Position numbers and translations under genes: made by a program | In this document: positions 19,494 through 24,740 of the stretch, in pieces | Layout: each line of letters starts with the position of its first letter | Position numbering within the stretch: position 1 is the stretch's first letter | The notes under the pieces: model-generated | What the model saw: the letters and a program-made list of their open reading frames with translations, nothing else | The model's database searches: none | Told to the model about the DNA's origin: nothing | Source: Reticulitermes lucifugus | Taxonomy: Eukaryota; Arthropoda; Insecta; Blattodea; Rhinotermitidae | Assembly (NCBI GenBank): GCA_026260175.1 | Contig: JAKCWW010000636.1 | Location: 74,543-99,282 of the forward strand | Reading direction: 5' to 3' | DNA length: 24,740 nt

Positions 19494-20067
19494 TACAGGG
19501 TGATTTAGGAGGAAAAGTCAGTATTTTGGGAGGTGATATCGGTCATTGCAAAAAAAATAGTCCATATGAAAATGTGTCTAATTCTGAATGGTTACCAAGA
19601 GACAGCTGTTTGAATCTACGAATAAAAAAGCAATGTAAATGGTAGTAAAGAAAGGGAAATTACTTACTGATAATTTAATTTTAATTTTAATTTAATGTTT
19701 AAATGACGAATTTGTTACAGTTCACAATAAATGTTCGAAAATCCCACCGTCAACCTCAACGCACTTCGTCACTCGTGTGCGAAGATCGCGTGTTGCTCGT
19801 CTGAGTTGATCTTCACCTTTCTTTATTTGCGCAGTATTTACTGTAAACTGTAACAAATTTGTCATTTAAACATTACATTAAAATTAAATTAACAGTAAGT
19901 AATTTCTCTTTATTTGTTACGCTTCACACTTTTTTTATTTGTAGATTCAAGCAGCTCTACCCCGGTAACCATTCAGAATTAGACACATTCATATGAACAT
20001 TTTATTCCTCAAAGGACCGATACTCTCACCTCCAAAACTACTGACCTTTGCTTCTGAACATTCTGTA
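19494..20067. mobile_element. Large palindromic DNA-transposon derivative (foldback, about 570 bp)
   Basis: The left arm (19494-19731) starts TACAGGGTGATTTAGGAGG. The right arm (19835-20067), reversed, starts TACAGAATGTTCAGAAGC. The arms share, in order, AGTATTTTGGGAGGTGA-like, TATGAATGTGTCTAATTCTG, AATGGTTACC, TTGAATCTAC, GAAATTACTTACTG and AATTTGTTACAG, at roughly 75-80% identity with small indels. TA at each outer edge fits a Tc1/mariner-type target duplication. The unpaired loop of about 103 bases (19732-19834) keeps the end of a transposase reading frame on the minus strand. It encodes no full protein, so mobility would depend on an enzyme from elsewhere. Confidence 0.88.
19722..19846 (-). 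pseudogene. C-terminal remnant of a Tc1/mariner-superfamily transposase
   Basis: The minus strand is open for about 40 codons down to a TGA at 19724-19722. It reads GEDQLRRATRDLRTRV and then TKCVEVDGGIFEHLL at the stop. A closing R-x-R-(V/L)-x-x-C-(x)4-GG-x-FEHLL is, as I recall it, the typical C-terminus of a group of insect transposases of the IS630-Tc1-mariner superfamily. The frame is intact to the stop although the rest of the gene is gone. No catalytic residue is present. Confidence 0.55.
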
Positions 20068-21493
20068 TACTGCATACTAGACAAGCTTTCTAATAACACT
20101 GCACACATCTGCAGATAGCACGACCGGTCGCTACTGGACTCACCTCGGATCAGCCAGATAGCATTATAGTGGTTTCAAAAACATTTGCTCTCTTGCCAGA
20201 ACATGCATAGCATCCGTTATTGTGCACATTTTAACGGGTAGAAAAGGCATGTTGGTGCGTATGCAGTGCTTTCTCTGTCACCAGCTTGTCACTTGACACC
20301 CGCGCCAACAACTGTCTAGCGATTTGGTGCTTACAATACGTCCTCGTGGTGTGACGCTTAATTCAGCAAGATGAAAACTTCACGTTACTGTTTGTGATTT
20401 AGAACAATTCATAAATATTGTCGTATGCATAACGTATGCAGTGGTATGCAAATTGAAGCATAGGCCTACATTAAAATATTTTTGTATATTGTAAATACTG
20501 CAGTTAATTTCAGGGATACGGACACACAAAAAATAATCGCTATTTAGAATTTTTCTCCTTTCTTGTCCGTTCCTTTGGCCTTCTATTTTTATATCATACA
20601 TGAATTTCAGCCTCGAAAAAGCAGAATTCTCCCATAGGAACCAGTGGTCAATTTTTCAACACGACTTTTTAGAAGTGGTGCAAAAGGACGTGGAAAGTTT
20701 GAAGAAGGGATGAAGAGATACAAAATCGAGTTATGGCAAGCAATCTGTATTGGGTTCCCCCGTTTATTGGAAACTGTCCCATCGTCCGTAACCAATACGA
20801 GACTGGCATCTATCATACACGTGGCTCACTCTACCGGTAAAGTAAAAAACGCAATCTCTCGCTCTCCCTCCCAACTCTGTAGGTTCTTTCTTCTGGTTAT
20901 TATTTTTTTCTCTGTATCACCTTTATCTCCAATCTGTTCCTCTTTATCTCCTTCACCAGAATGCCTCATTCGGTATTCACTGCTTCTGCTTTCCATTATC
21001 GTCTTCCTTGTATTCTACACCAGGAAGACATACTGTCCCGTTGAATTCTGGAGTAGCAATATGGCTACCGTTCGGTATAACAGTATCGATTGTGACAAAT
21101 GTAAATACAAGGCACAATGTTTATCTATGAGTATACGAGTATTTAACTGCATTATGCAGACAAATTATTAATAATTCAGTTATATAAATGCTTGGTCTCC
21201 CTGGACAATTGAACGGCCAGTCGTAATTTGGGGTTGGCCGCAGCCTTTAGATGTCATTAGCAGTCATGCGATAATTTTCTTTCCAGCATAGTCAGAGCAG
21301 TGCAGCTTTGTCGTATTTTTTTTTAATTTAGCCAAGGGAAATATTTTGAAAACCTTAAACTCTTGACAACGCTGGTGATTTCGTATTTGTACCACGTCAC
21401 CAGACAGGAAATTTCCTAAACTCAGACAACTACAGCTATTCCACCCCACCCTGCTGCAAAACTTTATTCTGATTGTCACCAGGAGCGGTTCGT
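20068..21493. other. No firm gene; contains one longer open frame
   Basis: AT-rich, with a CT-rich patch near 20860-20965. The open frame at 20644-21171 is described separately. I found no SINE head or long inverted repeat here. Confidence 0.45.
20644..21171 (+). CDS. Unrecognised 175-codon open frame, possibly fortuitous
   Basis: It starts MVNFSTRLFRSGAKGRGKFE and is the longest frame in the window not explained by a repeat. Residues about 83-104 (FFLLVIIFFSVSPLSPICSS) and about 112-126 (LLLLSIIVFLVFYT) are hydrophobic and could be membrane segments. However, they arise from a CT-rich tract that would give Leu/Ser/Phe by chance. A short cysteine cluster CDKCKYKAQC follows. I recognise no domain and no family. 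The genomic context (transposons on both sides, no exon neighbours) argues against a gene. Confidence 0.15.
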   Translation: MVNFSTRLFRSGAKGRGKFEEGMKRYKIELWQAICIGFPRLLETVPSSVTNTRLASIIHVAHSTGKVKNAISRSPSQLCRFFLLVIIFFSVSPLSPICSSLSPSPECLIRYSLLLLSIIVFLVFYTRKTYCPVEFWSSNMATVRYNSIDCDKCKYKAQCLSMSIRVFNCIMQTNY

Positions 21494-21607
21494 CTCCCAG
21501 AAATTTTGATTAAAATCACAAAATATCTGAGTAAAATTTTTCTGTATGTGTCCTAAGGAAACTTTTATTCACATATATATTTGAATTTTTCTCAAAATTT
21601 CTGGGAG
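21494..21607. repeat. 114-bp imperfect palindrome with perfect 16-bp ends
   Basis: CTCCCAGAAATTTTGA at 21494-21509 is the exact reverse complement of TCAAAATTTCTGGGAG at 21592-21607. Pairing continues inward imperfectly for about 30 more bases through A/T-rich sequence to a central loop near 21541-21560. It may be a small MITE or the hairpin 3' end of a larger element. The right flank (GATGCAGCCCTGAAACCC) has no counterpart on the left. Confidence 0.75.
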
Positions 21608-21779
21608 GGATGCAGCCCTGAAACCCTTATGGAAAAGCCGCCCCCGTCGTCACGCAATCTTCACGAGAAATTACACAGGGTGCAACTTCACAGTTCCAAA
21701 CAAGATGGCCCAAAAGTCGGGTTAAAATAACTGGGAACGACGAACTCCTCACCAAATATTTAGTGTAAAATTTTTGTCG

Positions 21780-21939
21780 TCTGGGATGGGACGCCGTGTA
21801 ATCTTGTAGAAGTTTGGCAAAGTTCTGGAGGAAACTACTGCATCCATATTCACAGTAATGCTACTAGGAAAATGGAGGCAGAAAGTTCTTCAGCAAAGTA
21901 AGTAAACAGTTACTAGAGTACACGGCGTCACATCGCAGA
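21780..21939. mobile_element. Foldback/MITE element (GACGCCGTGTA subfamily), 160 bp
   Basis: TCTGGGATGGGACGCCGTGT at 21780 faces TACACGGCGTCACATCGCAG at 21919-21938. The first 21 bases pair with two mismatches. Further inside, GGAGGAAACTACTGCATCCA (left) pairs loosely with TGGAGGCAGAAAGTTCTTC (right), so the whole 160 bases fold on themselves. Half copies occur at 5986 and 13672, and short ends at 2703 and 22111. Confidence 0.8.
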
Positions 21940-22110
21940 CACATCACATCCGAGACACAAGTTATATTTTAGTACCTTGAATCCCCAATCGTGAATAAAA
22001 ATTTAAAAATCTTAGGTGAAAAACTATAAGGTTGCGATATGCTCAAATTTTGACTAGATATTATATTACTGATGGCATGTCAGTCAGTTTTAATATTATG
22101 GTTTTTGTTA

Positions 22111-22136
22111 AGTGATGCCGTGTAGATTGGTAAATA
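22111..22136 (+). mobile_element. Foldback terminal fragment (GACGCCGTGTA subfamily)
   Basis: AGTGATGCCGTGTAGATTGG followed by TAAATA matches the plus-oriented arm at 5986-6015. Only the end is recognisable. It sits about 170 bases after the complete element at 21780-21939. Confidence 0.4.
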
Positions 22137-22263
22137 AGTAGGTGGGGGTCATATTTCAGAACACCATAAGCTTAACGTCCATTGCCGTGAAAAATTTTAA
22201 GTGTGAATTGTACTGTCGTGTGGAAATTCCCATGACGATGATATGAAAGTAACTTTGTTTTGG

Positions 22264-22470
22264 AATCTTCGCTCTTCTGGAATGTTACGCAGCGTGTATT
22301 GGTAGTTAGTTTCCGACCTATCGGTCCCATCTTCAAGGATCAAGCAGTCTCTTGAACGTGGGACCGGTAGGTTGTCACGAAACGCCGGTAACTAACTACC
22401 AATATACGCTGCGTAACATCCCAGAAGAACGAAGCTCTGATTTACACAGCGACGAAAGCCTGAAATCATC
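22264..22470. mobile_element. Foldback/MITE element (ACGCAGCGT subfamily)
   Basis: The left arm, from 22264, reads TTCGCTCTTCTGGAATGTTA, CGCAGCGTGTATTGGTAGTT. The right arm to 22437, reversed, reads TTCGTTCTTCTGGGATGTTA, CGCAGCGTATATTGGTAGTT, AGTTACCGGCGTTTCGTGAC. The left arm lacks about 15 bases (the GGCGTTTCGTGACAA part) retained on the right. The central stem is CCCA(TC)(T/G)TTCAAG. On the right the outer end continues to GAAAGCCTGAAATCATC, matching the TTCAGGCTTCC outer end seen at 11459 and 11723. Confidence 0.85.
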
Positions 22471-22870
22471 ACCTGTCTTTTGAGGTAACAACTTATAGCC
22501 TGGTAAATATGTGCCCACTATTCTGAAGCACCTGCTGCCTGCATAATTAGGGTACATGAAGTATATACGTGTCGCTGATGATGAAAAGAGCAATTCAAAA
22601 TCAATACAAGGTTTATTTCACCAGTAATTAAGAAATTATTCAATTCGTGTGTATTTTTAACCGTTTTGTCGTGGAACAAACACATTGCAATATTGACGAC
22701 TGTATATGCTGTGCTGGGAGATGATATTGTGTGACGAGATTAAGCGTGCAGTCTAAGAAGAATATTCATAATTTAAGCTTGTATTTGAGGAAAACCCCAA
22801 TATTAACATTGGTACAAATATGTCAACTTACACAGCATCAAATTCCAGTAAACAATTGCTTTCGTGTGCC
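22471..22870. other. No recognisable gene or element
   Basis: AT-rich, with only short open frames and nothing recognised. Confidence 0.5.
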
Positions 22871-23136
22871 TTTTTTTTCCGTCCTCTTCTACCTACTCCG
22901 GTTTCCCGTTTCAGTGTCGAGGTTGTAATTTTCTTTTGATCACACTGAGAGACACACCACAGTCGTTAGGACTCCTCTGGACGAGGGATCGGTTCGTCGC
23001 AGAGGCCTCTACATGACAACACACAACACACATAGAGACAGACATCCATGCCCCCGGTGGAATTCGAACCCACGATCTTAGCAAGCGAGCGGCCGAAGAC
23101 CCACGCCTTAGACCGCACGGCCACTGGATCGGCTGC
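22871..23136 (-). mobile_element. tRNA-derived SINE (family S1)
   Basis: The minus strand from 23136 reads GATCCAGTGGCCGTGCGGTC (A-box), then GTGGGTTCGAATTCCACC (B-box). The body has AGAGGCCTCTGCGACGAACC and CAGAGGAGTCCTAACGACTG. The 3' end passes CCTCGACACTGAAACGGG and GGTAGAAGAGGACGG to eight A at 22871-22878. It is close to the copy at 14685-14945, except that its 3' body between CCTCGAC and the A-run is different, suggesting an alternative tail. Confidence 0.85.
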
Positions 23137-23838
23137 CCCTATTTATACTGACAGTTAATCGTGTCCCTGCTCCTAATTTAACACGGGCAAGACGCAATCT
23201 ACTTCCTCATTCTGCAGCAACTGGGCTTGTGCTATAGTGGAACTTTGACCTGTAAAAGGGCACAGATGGGCCGACCGAAAGCATGTAGATGCAATTTGAT
23301 GTGAGAAGGGTATGAGAAGGGGGATGAAGCAGAGATAGAGAGACGGGGTGACCGCCTGACCGCCGAGTTGGCCGGAGAGTTACCATCCCCTCCCATTCCT
23401 ACCACCACGAGTACGTTTCCAGTCGGCCAAGCTGTTACCAGGGAAATTCAATTAGGAAACTTGCAGGACGCTAAATTATTTTATTTTATACATCCGTCTA
23501 CATGACAAAGGCAATATACGTGCTGGACTTTTGTAAGACCCGATAGGAAATGGGAGAAATTCTTAGAATAGGTAAGTTGAAAACATTTCTCTCCTTATAG
23601 GCCTTCCGCTATTGTTAACAAAGGCACTTTTGTCAGTGTCGGGTGTAAAAAGGAAACCTTTTCAACTGTGTTTTGAACGTCGAGCACACGACTTCCGGGG
23701 GAATGGAAATCCGGCAGCTCCTCAGATCGGTCCGGCCCACAAATGCCTTATACTAAAGAATTCACCATGCAGAAGGCACAAATATACAAAACAAGCATGC
23801 AGTTTATGTTGTGATCTGCGTTGAGACTGCGTAATCTT
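23137..23838. other. No recognisable gene or element
   Basis: The part at about 23270-23440 is more GC-rich than its surroundings and purine-rich on the plus strand, but carries no recognised motif. A 70-codon frame (23612-23824) is unrecognised. Confidence 0.45.
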
Positions 23839-24050
23839 GAGATCTGCGCTCTTCTGGGATATTACGCAGCGTCGAGTGGTAATCTTTTACCGACGTTTCG
23901 GGACAATCTATTGGTTCCATCTTCAAGGGTCAAGAAGACTTCTTGATAGGTTGTCCCGAAACGTCGGTAAAGGATTACCACTTGACGCTGCGTAATATCC
24001 CAGAAGAGCGCCGATCTCGTCAACATCGCAGTGGAAGCCTGAAATCACGG
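23839..24050. mobile_element. Foldback/MITE element (ACGCAGCGT subfamily), best-preserved copy
   Basis: The left arm 23839-23911 and right arm 23946-24018 pair over 73 bases with four mismatches. The arm reads GAGATCTGCGCTCTTCTGGG, ATATTACGCAGCGTCGAGTG, GTAATCTTTTACCGACGTTT, CGGGACAATCTAT. The loop holds TTCCATCTTCAAGGGTCAAG. The right side continues to GGAAGCCTGAAATCAC at about 24046, the outer end seen in the other copies, while the left side lacks it. The minus-strand 73-codon frame (23923-24144) contains LLGYYAA and PTFRDN and is a shadow. Confidence 0.93.
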
Positions 24051-24665
24051 ACTGCTTAGTCTTGTAAGCGGCTAATACATTTTCGGAGGAATAAACTACT
24101 TTAATATACAAGATGATTAATAAATATGATACCGAAATAAACATTCATGTTCCTGTTCAGAAGATGTCGCCTTCAAATCTCCTGTCCTAAGCCGGTTTTC
24201 CTAACGACCACATGGCGGTGAATATCTGCTTTCTTCTATAGAGATCGTAAAATTATCCGTTGTAAACTTATTCCTCAATCCCTTGTACCTTAATCTATCA
24301 CAGTGCATATTTCGAAATCTTTTCCAATTAATTACACATTTACAAATTTTAAAATGTAATTAAAGCCATCAAATACAGATGCTTTATTTCGACACAGTTT
24401 TATAATATCCTGTATCATATATACACTTAAACGCCCAACAGGGTATGCTGTCCTTTGTAACAAAGTCTCACCCCTGAAATTTTGGCTTTATATTATGAAA
24501 TACAGTAAATATTTAATTCAGCCCTCATTCCTGTCACACATTTAACCTTAATTCATACATGTATATGAAGCGGAAATTCGGTTGTTTCATAATTATCTCC
24601 GCATGTGCAGGTAAAGATTTTTCTTCTCTTTTGAGTGTAGAAGTCGTGTTTAAAGTTTGGTTAAG
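24051..24665. other. No recognisable gene or element
   Basis: AT-rich, with no frames, SINE heads or hairpins recognised. Confidence 0.5.
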
Positions 24666-24740
24666 GCACCGTTATAGTGCTGGTCTGAATCTGTGTGATG
24701 TCCGGTGTAACGGTCACGTTATATTGCTGGTCTGAATCTG
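24666..24740 (+). repeat. 47-bp tandem repeat, start of an array cut by the window edge
   Basis: GCTGGTCTGAATCTG occurs at 24679-24693 and again at 24726-24740, 47 bases apart, each preceded by a similar CACGTTATATT / CACCGTTATAGT segment. Only about 1.6 units are visible. More copies may lie beyond the window. Confidence 0.7.

Noticed and set aside
23923-24144. Minus-strand frame containing LLGYYAA and PTFRDN
   Set aside because: It is the foldback element translated. Similar peptides are, from memory, common in automated insect predictions and reflect repeat copies, not a protein family.

Overview
This window looks like gene-poor, AT-rich nuclear DNA from an animal with a large genome. I find no convincing protein-coding gene, rRNA or functional tRNA. 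The overlapping decayed transposons, the tRNA-derived SINEs with A/B boxes and poly(A) tails, a D34D mariner and several palindromic elements all point to an insect. From memory, the SINE heads and the foldback element (whose translation contains LLGYYAA and PTFRDN) resemble fragments that recur in spurious protein predictions from cockroaches, especially Periplaneta. That species suggestion is inference and was not checked against any database.

Layout. 1-2,040: the 3' end of one SINE, then two more SINE copies, a plain stretch and another SINE. 2,040-6,050: a short 41-bp tandem repeat, pieces of a foldback family, and SINEs of two further families. 6,050-9,800: one SINE, an AT microsatellite beside a tRNA-like head, and a possible LINE tail; the rest is plain. 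9,820-10,149: exactly ten copies of a 33-bp tandem repeat. 11,459-11,950: two foldback elements in tandem. 12,241-12,383: a small MITE candidate. 14,685-15,700: a SINE followed eight bases later by an internally deleted mariner with good inverted ends and TA at both edges. 15,800-16,560: remains of at least two non-LTR retrotransposon tails on opposite strands. 17,655-18,420: two SINEs head to head, then another. 19,494-20,067: a large palindromic DNA-transposon derivative whose loop keeps the last codons of a transposase. 21,494-22,470: three hairpin or foldback elements. 22,871-23,136: a SINE. 23,839-24,050: the cleanest foldback copy. A 47-bp tandem repeat runs off the end of the window.

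Nothing here forms a pathway or operon. The content is a layered record of transposition. The most useful observations are that several hairpin elements, which look unrelated at first, share one terminal core (roughly TCTGGGATRTNACGCNGYGT), and that the 570-bp palindrome appears to be built from inverted copies of a transposon's 3' end. Many reading frames longer than 60 codons are shadows of these repeats.
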